Position numbers and translations under genes: made by a program | The notes under the pieces: generated by a model | Told to the model about the DNA's origin: nothing | The model's database searches: none | Seen by the model: the letters and a program-made list of their open reading frames with translations, nothing else | Part shown: positions 42,418 to 51,085 of the stretch, piece after piece | How the letters are laid out: every line of letters starts with the position of its first letter | How positions within the stretch are numbered: the stretch's first letter is position 1 | Assembly: GCF_014638845.1 (NCBI RefSeq) | Contig: NZ_BMFP01000001.1 | Location: forward strand, 1,036,681-1,100,680 | Source of the DNA: Pontibacter amylolyticus | GTDB taxonomy: Bacteria > Bacteroidota > Bacteroidia > Cytophagales > Hymenobacteraceae | Direction of reading: 5' to 3' | DNA: 64,000 nucleotides

Positions 42418-44208
42418 TTACATTCGCTCCGGCACTTCAATACCCAGCAGGCTCATGCTTTCGCGCACGAAGCGGGCGACCATGGAGGAGAGGGCGATGC
42501 GGAAATTGCGGGCCTGCTCGTCGGTTTCGTTGAAGATTGAGATCTCCTGGTAGAAACGGTTGTAGGCCTTCGCCAATTCATAAGCATAGTTCGCGATCAC
42601 GGAAGGCGCATACAGCTTGCCTGCCTCCTGCACTACTTCCGGATAGCTCACCAGTAGCGTGATTACCTCCTGCTCCGCTTCGTGCAGGTTTTTGAAGTCG
42701 CTAAAGGCAGTCGCATCTACGGCTATACCCATTTCAGTAGCCTTGCGCAGAATAGCCGAGATACGGGCGTGCGTATACTGCACAAACGGACCGGTGTTGC
42801 CACGGAAGTCGATGGACTCCTGCGGATTGAAGAGCATGCGCTTCTTCGGGTCCACTTTAAGCAGGAAGTACTTCAGGGCGCCCATTGCCAGGGTATGGTA
42901 CAGCTTCTGCGCTTCTTCCGGCGTGAAACCTTCTATCTTACCCAATTCCTCAGTCTGCTGACGAGCCGTGTCGATCATCTCCTGCACTAGTTCGTCTGCG
43001 TCTACCACAGTGCCTTCACGGGATTTCATTTTGCCTGATGGCAAATCCACCATGCCGTACGACAGGTGATAGATGCCTTCGGCGTAGGGCTTGCCCAGTT
43101 TTTTGAGCACCGCTTTGAGTACCTGGAAATGGTAGTTCTGCTCGTCGGCCACCACGTAGATAGACTGATCGTAGGGGAAGTCTTTGTGCTTCAACTCGGC
43201 CGTACCCATGTCCTGCGTGATGTATACCGATGTGCCGTCAGATCGAAGCAACAGCTTCTCGTCCAGTCCTTCGTCGGTGAGGTCCACCCACACAGAACCG
43301 TCTGGCTTTTTGAAGAACACGCCTTTCTGCAGTCCTTCTTCCACGCGCTCTTTTCCTAAGGTATAGGTCTCGGACTCGTAATAGAATTTATCGAAATCAA
43401 CGCCGATGTTGCGGTAGGTCGCATCGAAGCCTTCGTATACCCAGCCGTTCATGGTCTTCCAAAGCGACACTACTTCCTCGTCGCCCTGTTCCCACTTTTG
43501 CAGCATGGTTTGAGCTTCCAGAATCAAAGGGGCCTTTTTCTTGGCTTCCTCTTTGTCCATACCTTGCGCTATCAGTTCGTCGATCTGCTCTTTGTAGGCC
43601 TTGTCGAACAGCACATAGTACTTGCCGGCCAGGTGGTCGCCTTTGATGCCGCTGCTTTGCGGTGTTTCGCCGTTGCCAAACAGCTGGTACGCCAGCATGG
43701 ACTTGCAAATGTGGATACCGCGGTCGTTCACCAGGTTCGCTTTCATCACGTTATGGCCATTGGCCTTCATGATCTCCGACACGGAGTAGCCCAGGAAGTT
43801 ATTGCGCAGGTGGCCCAGGTGCAGCGGCTTGTTCGTGTTGGGCGAAGAGTATTCCAACATCACCTTTTTGCCGGAGTCGGCTGCCTGTCCGTGGCTCGGG
43901 TTGGTCATCAGGTCGCGGAAGAGGCGCACCCATACCTGCTCTTCAATCTCGAGGTTCAGGAAGCCTTTTACCACGTTGTAGTTCTTCACCTCGTCTGCAT
44001 GTTCTTTCAGGTAGGCACCCAGCGCCTCCCCGATCTGCTCCGGGCCTTTGCCGGCCTGCTTGGTGTATGGGAAAGTTACGAAGGTGAAGCTGCCGGCAAA
44101 CTCCTTGCGGGTAGGCTGCAGACTGATGGTAGAAGCGTCAACGGTAAGGCCGAACAAAGCCTCCAATGCTTGGCTGATGCGCTGGCTGATGGCGTTTTGA
44201 AGTTGCAT
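42418..44208 (-). CDS. argS: Arginyl-tRNA synthetase
   Basis: A 596-residue class I synthetase charging tRNA-Arg. It has the N-terminal Add1 domain (about 1-100), then YSSPNTNKPLHLGHLRNN with the HIGH-type motif HLGH (about 130-133), the KMSKS-equivalent GKMKSREGTVV (about 393), and the C-terminal anticodon-binding DALR domain ending in LLGIEVPERM. The KMSKS Lys is partly replaced, which is normal for ArgRS. It starts 8 nt after the arginase-family gene, so the two are co-transcribed. Confidence 0.96.
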   Translation of the reverse strand: MQLQNAISQRISQALEALFGLTVDASTISLQPTRKEFAGSFTFVTFPYTKQAGKGPEQIGEALGAYLKEHADEVKNYNVVKGFLNLEIEEQVWVRLFRDLMTNPSHGQAADSGKKVMLEYSSPNTNKPLHLGHLRNNFLGYSVSEIMKANGHNVMKANLVNDRGIHICKSMLAYQLFGNGETPQSSGIKGDHLAGKYYVLFDKAYKEQIDELIAQGMDKEEAKKKAPLILEAQTMLQKWEQGDEEVVSLWKTMNGWVYEGFDATYRNIGVDFDKFYYESETYTLGKERVEEGLQKGVFFKKPDGSVWVDLTDEGLDEKLLLRSDGTSVYITQDMGTAELKHKDFPYDQSIYVVADEQNYHFQVLKAVLKKLGKPYAEGIYHLSYGMVDLPSGKMKSREGTVVDADELVQEMIDTARQQTEELGKIEGFTPEEAQKLYHTLAMGALKYFLLKVDPKKRMLFNPQESIDFRGNTGPFVQYTHARISAILRKATEMGIAVDATAFSDFKNLHEAEQEVITLLVSYPEVVQEAGKLYAPSVIANYAYELAKAYNRFYQEISIFNETDEQARNFRIALSSMVARFVRESMSLLGIEVPERM

Positions 44209-44216
44209 TAAGTAGA

Positions 44217-45188
44217 TTAATGTATAGCTGTTTTATTAAATTCCCGGTGTAAAATGGCGTCGGTGGCGGTCTCCAGTATATCGAAGGCGTTCTCGGCCAT
44301 GGTGTTTTCGGTGTCGAGCGTCGGGTTGATCTCAGTCATCTCGTAGCAAACGATGCGCGGGTCCTGCAGCAGGTGGTAGTTCAGCAATTTCGCTTCTTCT
44401 ACAGTTAAACCCACTTCCACTGGCGTACCCGTTCCTTTCGAAAACTTCGAGTCGAGGCTGTCCACGTCAAAGGACACGTAGATGATGTCGCAGTCACGGA
44501 GGCGATCCAGCGCCTCGGCAGCCACTTGCTCCGGCCCTTTCTGGGTAAACTCGGCATAGGTAAAATTCTTGATGCCGTGCTTTTTGATCAGAAAATCCTC
44601 CGGCTCCTCCGTGTCGCGCACCACAATGTAGACCAGGTGCTCCGGCTTGAGTTTCGGGCCGTCAAAGCCCAGTTTCTTCAGCGAGTTCCAGAAGAAGATC
44701 GTCTCCTGCTCGGGGTCGTTTATCTGGCGCTCCAGGTTGTCGATGTTCAGGGCCATGGCCACTGGCATGCCGTGCACGTTGCCGGACGGCGAGGTATACG
44801 GCGAATGGATATCGGCGTGTGCGTCTATCCAGATCACACCCAGGGTCTTGTCGGGGTAAGCGGCTTTTATACCTGCTATGGTACCGTGCGCATTGGAGTG
44901 GTCACCGGAAAGCACCAAGGGGAACATGTCCAGCTCCAGCGTTTGCACGACGGCACTGGCAATGTTTTTCTGCACGGTCAGGATGCTGTCGATGCGGTGC
45001 GCATTCGGGAACACGTCCTTATCGAACAGGGTATAGTTGAGGTCAGGCACACTGATAGAGTTGAAGCGCTTGAAATAATCGCAACCCTTGTCCCAACAAG
45101 CTACCCGCAACGCGTCTATCCCCATATTGGCTCCGCGCGTGCCTGCGCCGAGTTCTGAGCGTACTTCTATCAGCTTAATCTTTTTCAT
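44217..45188 (-). CDS. Arginase/agmatinase family ureohydrolase
   Basis: A 323-residue binuclear manganese hydrolase that releases urea from arginine or agmatine, or hydrolyses formiminoglutamate. Metal motifs are GDHSNAHG (about 96), IDAHADIHSP (about 124) and SFDVDSLD (about 237). The first motif has Ser before GDHS where most have Gly. The ATG at 45188 (MKKIKLIEV) is preferred over an upstream in-frame start. It is followed by argS and divergent from an arginine decarboxylase-like gene, which suggests arginine or agmatine as substrate. Confidence 0.88.
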   Translation of the reverse strand: MKKIKLIEVRSELGAGTRGANMGIDALRVACWDKGCDYFKRFNSISVPDLNYTLFDKDVFPNAHRIDSILTVQKNIASAVVQTLELDMFPLVLSGDHSNAHGTIAGIKAAYPDKTLGVIWIDAHADIHSPYTSPSGNVHGMPVAMALNIDNLERQINDPEQETIFFWNSLKKLGFDGPKLKPEHLVYIVVRDTEEPEDFLIKKHGIKNFTYAEFTQKGPEQVAAEALDRLRDCDIIYVSFDVDSLDSKFSKGTGTPVEVGLTVEEAKLLNYHLLQDPRIVCYEMTEINPTLDTENTMAENAFDILETATDAILHREFNKTAIH

Positions 45189-45572
45189 AGGCAATTGGTG
45201 GTCTAAAGTTATTCGGCCGGGTCTCCGCAGCATTTTCTTCCCCTGGCTGCCTTCTCTCTACTACTCCTGAATCAAGTTCGTGTATCCTCGCTTTTGGAAG
45301 GATACTTCACAGTCAAATGAAGACGCCCTCTCCGCTCGTTACAAGAATCATTTCAGGATGGCAAAGCAAGTAGCATGCAACGGACCTGCCCATGCTGAGG
45401 CGCGCAAAATAAATATGCACACGCACCGCTCTTCCACTCTATTTATTTTCCCGCTTTAAAGAGCGTGATAGGAATAAATAACTGAACGATTCTTATAATT
45501 TAAACAAAGTTTTTGCAAAGATGGTAAATAACGAACAATATTGCATGTTTTCTTAAGCCCACAAGCACCAGA
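45189..45572. other. Intergenic region between divergent arginine-metabolism genes
   Basis: About 380 nt without a convincing ORF. The right half is AT-rich with short poly-A and poly-T tracts, as for the promoter of the plus-strand decarboxylase, but no clear TTG/TAnnTTTG pair was found. No strong hairpin was seen. Confidence 0.45.
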
Positions 45573-46970
45573 ATGGATAAATACACCGACCTGATTCACC
45601 AGACTTTTGACTTTCCTACAGACGAGTTTACCGTAGAGAACAACGAATTGTTTTTCAATGGCATCCCGCTGATGGACCTGATCAAACAGTATGGCACTCC
45701 ATTAAAATTAACATACCTGCCCAAGATTAGTTCGCAGATACAGAAGGCGAAACGTCTGTTCAACGACGGCATCCAGAAGCTTGACTACAAGGGTACTTAT
45801 ACCTACTGCTACTGCACCAAGGCCTCGCACTTCTCTTTTGTAATGGAGGAGGCGCTCAAAAACGACATCCACATCGAAACCTCTTCTGGTTACGATATGC
45901 AGATCGTGAAGGCACTTTACAAAAAGGGCAAAATCGATAAGAACACTTACATCATCTGCAATGGCTTTAAACGCCAGCGCTACCGCGAGTGGATCACGGA
46001 ATTCATCAACGACGGCTTTGTGAACTGTATGCCGATACTCGACCACATCGGCGAGATTGACTATTACAAGGAGCACGTAAAAGTGAAGACCAAGGTAGGC
46101 ATGCGCCTCGCCTCTGACGAAGAGCCGAAGTTTCAGTTCTATACCTCGCGCCTGGGTGTGCGCTACAACGACGTGATCGACCTGTATGAGCAGCAGATCA
46201 AGCCAGACGACCGCTTCGAGCTCAAAATGCTGCACTACTTCATCAGTACAGGTATAAAAGACACTTCTTACTACTGGTCGGAGTTGAGCCGCTTTGTGCA
46301 CAAGTACTGTGAGCTCAAGAAGGTATGCCCAGAGCTGGACACCATCGACATCGGTGGCGGCTTCCCGATCAAAACCTCCATTCAGGCGGACTACAACTAC
46401 CAGTACATGACTGAGGAGATCCTGCGCACGATCAAGCGCATCTGCCAGGAGGAGGGTGTGCCGGAGCCTAACATTTTCACGGAGTTCGGTATCTTTACCG
46501 TAGGCGAAAGCGCGGCCAACATTTACTCCATCCTGGATGAGAAGCTCCAGAACGACAAGGAACTATGGTACATGATCGATGGTTCGTTTATCACAAACCT
46601 GCCGGACGCCTGGGCACTGAACCAGCGCTGGCCGCTTTTGGCCATCAACCATTGGGACAAGGAGTACCGCAAAATACAGCTGGGCGGCATGACCTGCGAC
46701 AGCCAGGATTACTATAACTCAGAGATGCACTCGTTCCAGGTGTTCCTGCCAAAAGTACCAAAGGATAATAAGCCGCTGTACATCGGCTTCTTCCATACAG
46801 GCGCCTACCAGGAGCAACTGAGTGGGTACGGCGGCATCAAGCACTGCCTGATCCCTTCACCACAGCACATACTGGTGGATCGCGAGGAAGACGGTACGCT
46901 CAAAAGCTGGCAATTTGCCCCGGAGCAGACCTATGAGTCGATGCTGAACATACTGGGATACGAAATTTAA
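45573..46970 (+). CDS. Fold III PLP-dependent decarboxylase, arginine decarboxylase-like
   Basis: A 465-residue alanine-racemase-fold decarboxylase. The PLP Lys is in YCYCTKASHFSF (Lys84). Other family motifs are the Gly-rich phosphate-binding DIGGGFPIKT, FTEFGIFTVGESA and GGMTCDSQDYY, whose Cys-Asp is the catalytic pair from the partner subunit. It is shorter than SpeA-type biosynthetic arginine decarboxylases (about 630) because the inserted domains are absent. The neighbouring ureohydrolase suggests a route from arginine via agmatine to putrescine; diaminopimelate or carboxynorspermidine decarboxylases are alternatives. Confidence 0.82.
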   Translation: MDKYTDLIHQTFDFPTDEFTVENNELFFNGIPLMDLIKQYGTPLKLTYLPKISSQIQKAKRLFNDGIQKLDYKGTYTYCYCTKASHFSFVMEEALKNDIHIETSSGYDMQIVKALYKKGKIDKNTYIICNGFKRQRYREWITEFINDGFVNCMPILDHIGEIDYYKEHVKVKTKVGMRLASDEEPKFQFYTSRLGVRYNDVIDLYEQQIKPDDRFELKMLHYFISTGIKDTSYYWSELSRFVHKYCELKKVCPELDTIDIGGGFPIKTSIQADYNYQYMTEEILRTIKRICQEEGVPEPNIFTEFGIFTVGESAANIYSILDEKLQNDKELWYMIDGSFITNLPDAWALNQRWPLLAINHWDKEYRKIQLGGMTCDSQDYYNSEMHSFQVFLPKVPKDNKPLYIGFFHTGAYQEQLSGYGGIKHCLIPSPQHILVDREEDGTLKSWQFAPEQTYESMLNILGYEI

Positions 46971-47001
46971 GGCTGCGGTCGTTAAATTTGCGTATACTGT
47001 T

Positions 47002-47030
47002 TTGCATTTATAGTAAAAATTGTATTTTTG
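47002..47030 (+). promoter_or_regulatory. Promoter of the 52-residue lipoprotein gene
   Basis: TTG (47002-47004), an 18-nt spacer (one short of the usual range), then TATTTTTG (47023-47030), 30 nt before the ATG at 47061. Confidence 0.5.
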
Positions 47031-47060
47031 GTTTACCATCGTTTATTTAAATATTTTACC

Positions 47061-47219
47061 ATGAAGAAATTAGCAGCATTCGGCGCATTCATCCTGGCTC
47101 TGGGTATGACTTCCTGCAAGACCTACTGCCCAGCCTACAACTTTGCCAGTGTGGAGGTGTCCGAGCAGAACGCCCCCGCAACTGACCTTGTGCAGGCAAC
47201 TGAAGTGATCAAAGGCTAA
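47061..47219 (+). CDS. 52-residue predicted lipoprotein
   Basis: A very small lipoprotein: signal MKKLAAFGAFILALGMTSC (lipobox G-M-T-S-C, Cys19), then a 33-residue mature tail with a second Cys and ending VIKG. The mature part has no recognisable domain. It has its own candidate promoter and a strong terminator, so it is a genuine single-gene unit. In-frame codons upstream (from 47028) lie in the promoter and are excluded. Function unknown. Confidence 0.8.
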   Translation: MKKLAAFGAFILALGMTSCKTYCPAYNFASVEVSEQNAPATDLVQATEVIKG

Positions 47220-47242
47220 TCCGCGCGATTGCCTCTGGATAT

Positions 47243-47272
47243 AAAAAAACCGGCTTGAAGGCCGGTTTTTTT
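47243..47272 (+). terminator. Terminator of the small lipoprotein gene
   Basis: AAAACCGGC, loop TTGAAG, GCCGGTTTT plus T-run, 24 nt after the stop. Confidence 0.9.
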
Positions 47273-47424
47273 GTTTCTGGTCAACTTTGCACAGTATTTC
47301 TCCCATCCCAAATTTGGTTCTACAAACTGCTGATAACCTACTGGCTTTCAGCCCTTCCTGCTTAAACCTTCATTTACCGGTTAGCAATCTGGCTGTCAGC
47401 ACAGTTTACCCTCTTCAAGGGGTG

Positions 47425-47868
47425 CTAACCGTTTCTCATGAAGTCGAATGCTCCTTTCCGTAGTTGTATGCCATACTCCAGGTAAGCCTTCATACAGGCC
47501 AGGAAATTTGCCCAGCCCTCGGTATTTCCAATCGCCCATTTCAGATTTTCTTCATTGAATGCTTTTGCGCCTTCGGTCACTTTTACTACCGTGCTTTGGT
47601 CAGGCTGTGCTTCCAGTACAATGTTCACGGTGGTTTCTTCGTCCCAGGTGAAGGAAACCAAACGGTTGGCTTCGGCCTTATTCACCTTCACCGGAAACAC
47701 ATCCGGGAACTCAGGAAATTTCCAGGTCAGTTCCGCTCCCGTCTCCATTCGCCCACTGCTCTCCGAAATGAAATAGTTCGTCATTTTTTCGGGATTTACA
47801 ATTCCTTCAAAAACTTCTTCAACCGGCTTTTGGATTTGAATCGTGGCTTTTGCTGTCAGTTCTGTCAT
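47425..47868 (-). CDS. SRPBCC (AHSA1-type) domain protein
   Basis: A 147-residue START/Bet v 1-fold protein. The N-terminus TAKATIQIQKPVEEVFEGIVNPEKM, then W-K-F-P-E-F and F-T-W-D-E, and W-A-I-G-N-T-E-G-W-A-N-F-L at the C-terminal helix are typical of the AHSA1 group, which usually binds small hydrophobic ligands. No ligand can be assigned. It stands alone. Confidence 0.85.
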   Translation of the reverse strand: MTELTAKATIQIQKPVEEVFEGIVNPEKMTNYFISESSGRMETGAELTWKFPEFPDVFPVKVNKAEANRLVSFTWDEETTVNIVLEAQPDQSTVVKVTEGAKAFNEENLKWAIGNTEGWANFLACMKAYLEYGIQLRKGAFDFMRNG

Positions 47869-47929
47869 GGATGCTATAGTTAAGCTTCGTCAATAATTTA
47901 TAAGGAATTCGCTTTGCATTCGGATAAAG

Positions 47930-48961
47930 CTATTCCAGCCTTTTCCTGTTGAGCAATATGTTTGCGTAGTCTCTTCCGAGCTTGTTGCCATAAACCTCGT
48001 ACGACTTTTTAGCCCACTGCAGGGCCTGATCTGTATTCCCCAGCACTTCGTGCGCAACGGCCATGTTGAGGCAGGCTTTCCCGGCGTTCTTGCGACTGGC
48101 CTGGTTCAAGATGGCACTCCAGCTTTCCATAGCCCCCTGCCAATTTGCGACTTCGGAGCTCCTGAACGCCGCCCTGAATGCCTGTTTGCTGGACCCTTTT
48201 CCTTTTTTGTAAAGCTCCCGCTTAACGGTATAATATCGTGGCAGAAAACGTCCGATGTAGTTGCGCCCGGCCTCGTAGGCCGTGCTGTGTAGCGCTTCAG
48301 GCGGGGGTAACATCAGATTGCTGCTGCCAACACCATTGAACGTCAGGAAGCTCCTTGCCTGCTGCTGATCGATGATGGTTTTGGAGACAGGATCATACAA
48401 CCGCCAGAAAGTGAGCACATTCACCCTGACCTGGTTTGGAACAGCAGGTATAGGAACATTATTTCCCAGCGCCGCCGTCACGCGGTTGCCAACCGTCGAT
48501 AGCAACAGATCGGAGTTGGAGTCGAAGGTTTCGAGCACGAGTAGCGCGTCCGCGTTGCTGGCAGCACAGATGTCCCGTACCAACTGCCAGTCAAGCAGTT
48601 CGGGCGTCTCGCGGGTGCCCGTTCCGTATAGCCTGGTTTGGGGCGGTATAACAGCCTGTATGCCGATATACCCGTTGATCCTGTCGAACACTCCCTTCAG
48701 GCTCTCGTCGGAGGCCAATCGGTCAGAGCCCAGGATTTCTCCCGTCACAATGGCCTCCAGCACTTTCCCCTGCTTATGCTCCGGTCTCGTGAGCGATCTG
48801 TTCACCAGCGCGATCTTTCTCACACCGTCAGGCAGGTATACCTCTGGCGCCAGTGGGTAATCTAAATTGACATAGCCCTTTTTGCTGCACCCACTAAATA
48901 CCAGGCACACTAACAATAGGCAAACCAGTGAACCCTTAGGTATAAGACGTAAGTAAATCAT
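47930..48961 (-). CDS. Predicted lipoprotein, DUF6340-like
   Basis: A 343-residue lipoprotein (lipobox V-F-S-G-C, Cys about 25). The mature start, with Y-L-P-D-G-V-R-K-I-A-L-V-N-R-S, followed by a domain with N-A-D-A-L-L-V-L-E-T-F-D, is a pattern I associate with DUF6340 proteins of Bacteroidota. The C-terminus (about 265-340) looks like two TPR-like helical pairs (NWQGAMESWSAIL, NTDQALQWAKKSYEVYG). Function unknown; location probably the periplasmic face of a membrane. The DUF number is from memory. Confidence 0.7.
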   Translation of the reverse strand: MIYLRLIPKGSLVCLLLVCLVFSGCSKKGYVNLDYPLAPEVYLPDGVRKIALVNRSLTRPEHKQGKVLEAIVTGEILGSDRLASDESLKGVFDRINGYIGIQAVIPPQTRLYGTGTRETPELLDWQLVRDICAASNADALLVLETFDSNSDLLLSTVGNRVTAALGNNVPIPAVPNQVRVNVLTFWRLYDPVSKTIIDQQQARSFLTFNGVGSSNLMLPPPEALHSTAYEAGRNYIGRFLPRYYTVKRELYKKGKGSSKQAFRAAFRSSEVANWQGAMESWSAILNQASRKNAGKACLNMAVAHEVLGNTDQALQWAKKSYEVYGNKLGRDYANILLNRKRLE

Positions 48962-49091
48962 ACATTAAATATAGACAATATTTAATTATCGATGAAAATC
49001 GGGTTTACAAGTAAGCCTTCCTTGAACGGGTTAATGCTAAGAGTCCAAAACGAGTAACCGACAAACTGCAGACCTGCTTCATGAGTCGGCT

Positions 49092-49607
49092 TCAGCACTC
49101 CCCAAGTATAAGCTCCACTGCTTCCAACAAATCCTTTACCTGCCAGGTATAGCTCTCGGCAGCATACTTATCGCCTACTATGATTGAGCGTATACCTACT
49201 TTCTCGGCAGCTTCCAGGTCGCGGTGGGAGTCGCCTACCATCCAGCTCTGGTCGGGGTCGATGCTATACCTGGCTATTGCGCGCTCCAGCATGAGGCTGT
49301 CGGGTTTGCGGGAGAGGGACTCGGAGTAGCGGGGGTGCGACGGGGCGTAGTAGATCGCGTCAATCAAATGGCCACAGCTTTCCTGCAGTTTCCGGTGGCA
49401 GGCCATCACATCGGCCTTGGTATACAGACCCTTAGCAATGCCGCCCTGGTTCGTAACCACAATCAGCAAATAGCCGTTTTGCTTCAAAAGCGCCAAAGCC
49501 TCCGGCACGCCCGGCAGCACCTCAAAATCTTCCAGGGTATAGGTATAGTCTCCTCGTTCGCGGTTGAGCACACCGTCACGGTCCAGGAATATGCACTTTC
49601 GCTGCAT
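49092..49607 (-). CDS. HAD-IIIA phosphatase, GmhB-like
   Basis: A 171-residue HAD-superfamily phosphatase resembling D-glycero-D-manno-heptose 1,7-bisphosphate phosphatase. Motif I is FLDRDGVLNRE (nucleophile Asp and acid/base Asp, about 8 and 10), motif II VVTNQGGIAKG, motif III R-K-P, and motif IV MVGDSHRDLEAA. The zinc-loop cysteines of typical GmhB (C-x-H near the middle, C-x-C before R-K-P) are replaced here by Ala, Ser and other residues (YYAPSHPRYSESLSRKP). A related substrate, such as histidinol phosphate, is possible. Confidence 0.8.
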   Translation of the reverse strand: MQRKCIFLDRDGVLNRERGDYTYTLEDFEVLPGVPEALALLKQNGYLLIVVTNQGGIAKGLYTKADVMACHRKLQESCGHLIDAIYYAPSHPRYSESLSRKPDSLMLERAIARYSIDPDQSWMVGDSHRDLEAAEKVGIRSIIVGDKYAAESYTWQVKDLLEAVELILGEC

Positions 49608-49722
49608 TGTTCATCTATAGGTTCAGGCGCTAAAATTAGAATTATTACGTTGGATATGCATGTCCTGGCAGCAATATTGCTCCACTAAGGCACAGATAAC
49701 TAGAGCTTACAGGCAAGAAAAA

Positions 49723-51069
49723 ATGAGAGTAGCGATAATTGGGGCGGGAATTTCGGGTCTGTCTTTGGCCTATTACCTGCAGCGGCAGGGTGTGGCGTAC
49801 GACCTGTTTGAAGCCGGCAGCGAGGTGGGCGGCAACATGCGCACCCTGCACAAAAACGGCTATACCTTCGAGCTGGGACCTAATACCCTGCAAATGAACG
49901 AGGAGCTCCTGCAGCTCATCACAGAACTCAAACTGGAGACCGAACTACAGCCGCTAACCCCGCGCAATAACAAAAGGTATGTACTGCACCAAGGCAAGCT
50001 GCACGCCGTCCCTTCCTGCCCCAAGTCTTTTCTGGTCAACGACCTGTTTTCGAAGGAAGATAAATACAGAATCCTGCAGGAAAGAAAACAGCCGCCTGCC
50101 GAAGTAGAAAATGAGACCGTATCAGATTTTTTTGAGCGCCGCTTCGGGGTCAAGCAAATGGATTACCTGGCCGCTCCTCTGATCAGCGGACTTTACGGAG
50201 GAGACCCCCGACAGCTGCTGGTCAACAAGGCACATCCGGAGCTCAAAGGACTTGAGACCGAGTATGGTTCTGTATTGGAAGGTATGGTGCAGAAAAAAAA
50301 GCGGGGCGTGTTTCAGCGTGCCTTTTCTTTCCGTAATGGCATGTCCACGCTGCCACAGGCCATTGCCGACAAGCTGATCTCGCTGCACCTGGACCACAAG
50401 GTTGAGTTCATCACCCGCATCAAGGGGAAGTACATTATCAGCTGCGCCGCCAACGGCGACCACGACAACGAGGAGTATGACATCCTGGTGCTTGCGCTGC
50501 CTGCCCATCAGGCTGCCGAACTGATCGAGTTTACCTACCCGGGTATGTCGGCGGCGCTGCAGAACATCAACTACCCGCCTATGGCCGTCGTGCACACGGT
50601 ATACAATCGCGCCGAAGTAGGGCACCCGCTAAAAGGTTTCGGAGCGCTGCACCCTTGGGAAGAGCAATCTTTCACCTCGGGCTCTATCTGGACGAGCTCT
50701 CTGTTCGAGAACCGCTGCCGTCCGCATGAGGTTATGATGACCTCCTATGTTGGCGGCGCCCGCTTCGCCGGGCATACCCAGCTCGACGAGCGCGCCCTGC
50801 TTGAGCAGGTGCACCAGGAGCTCCGGGATACCTATCAGATCAAGGCGCTGGCCCCTGTGTACCAGCACCTGCATCTGTGGCCGCACGCGCTTCCGCAGTT
50901 TGATCTGTATATTGAGGATGCCCACCACATGGCAGAAGTGCTAGAGCAGGACGGTCTGTTTATCTCGGCAAACTGGTATGCCGGCGTCTCGGTACCGGAC
51001 TGCGTTAGCGAGGCCAAAGCCATCGCCACTAAAATTAATACACGCCCCTCTTCCCGCTCAATAGCCTAA
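49723..51069 (+). CDS. hemG: Protoporphyrinogen oxidase (FAD-dependent)
   Basis: A 448-residue flavin amine oxidase-fold enzyme that oxidises protoporphyrinogen IX in heme synthesis (called HemG or HemY in different naming systems). The N-terminal FAD motif is AIIGAGISGLSLAYYL (about 5-20), followed by FEAGSEVGGNMRT. LGPNTLQM, SGLYGGDPRQL and the C-terminal LFISANWYAGVSVPDCV complete the fold. The ATG at 49723 follows an A-rich leader; upstream in-frame codons are excluded. A coproporphyrinogen-oxidising relative (CgoX) is a less likely alternative in this phylum. Confidence 0.9.
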   Translation: MRVAIIGAGISGLSLAYYLQRQGVAYDLFEAGSEVGGNMRTLHKNGYTFELGPNTLQMNEELLQLITELKLETELQPLTPRNNKRYVLHQGKLHAVPSCPKSFLVNDLFSKEDKYRILQERKQPPAEVENETVSDFFERRFGVKQMDYLAAPLISGLYGGDPRQLLVNKAHPELKGLETEYGSVLEGMVQKKKRGVFQRAFSFRNGMSTLPQAIADKLISLHLDHKVEFITRIKGKYIISCAANGDHDNEEYDILVLALPAHQAAELIEFTYPGMSAALQNINYPPMAVVHTVYNRAEVGHPLKGFGALHPWEEQSFTSGSIWTSSLFENRCRPHEVMMTSYVGGARFAGHTQLDERALLEQVHQELRDTYQIKALAPVYQHLHLWPHALPQFDLYIEDAHHMAEVLEQDGLFISANWYAGVSVPDCVSEAKAIATKINTRPSSRSIA

Positions 51070-51073
51070 TAGC

Positions 51074-51081
51074 TATATTTG
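51074..51081 (+). promoter_or_regulatory. Candidate -7 element 4 nt before a start codon
   Basis: TATATTTG followed by C, then GGT and ATG at 51086. It matches TAnnTTTGC; a TTC lies 20 nt upstream in place of TTG. If used, the message would be leaderless. Confidence 0.35.
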
Positions 51082-51085
51082 CGGT

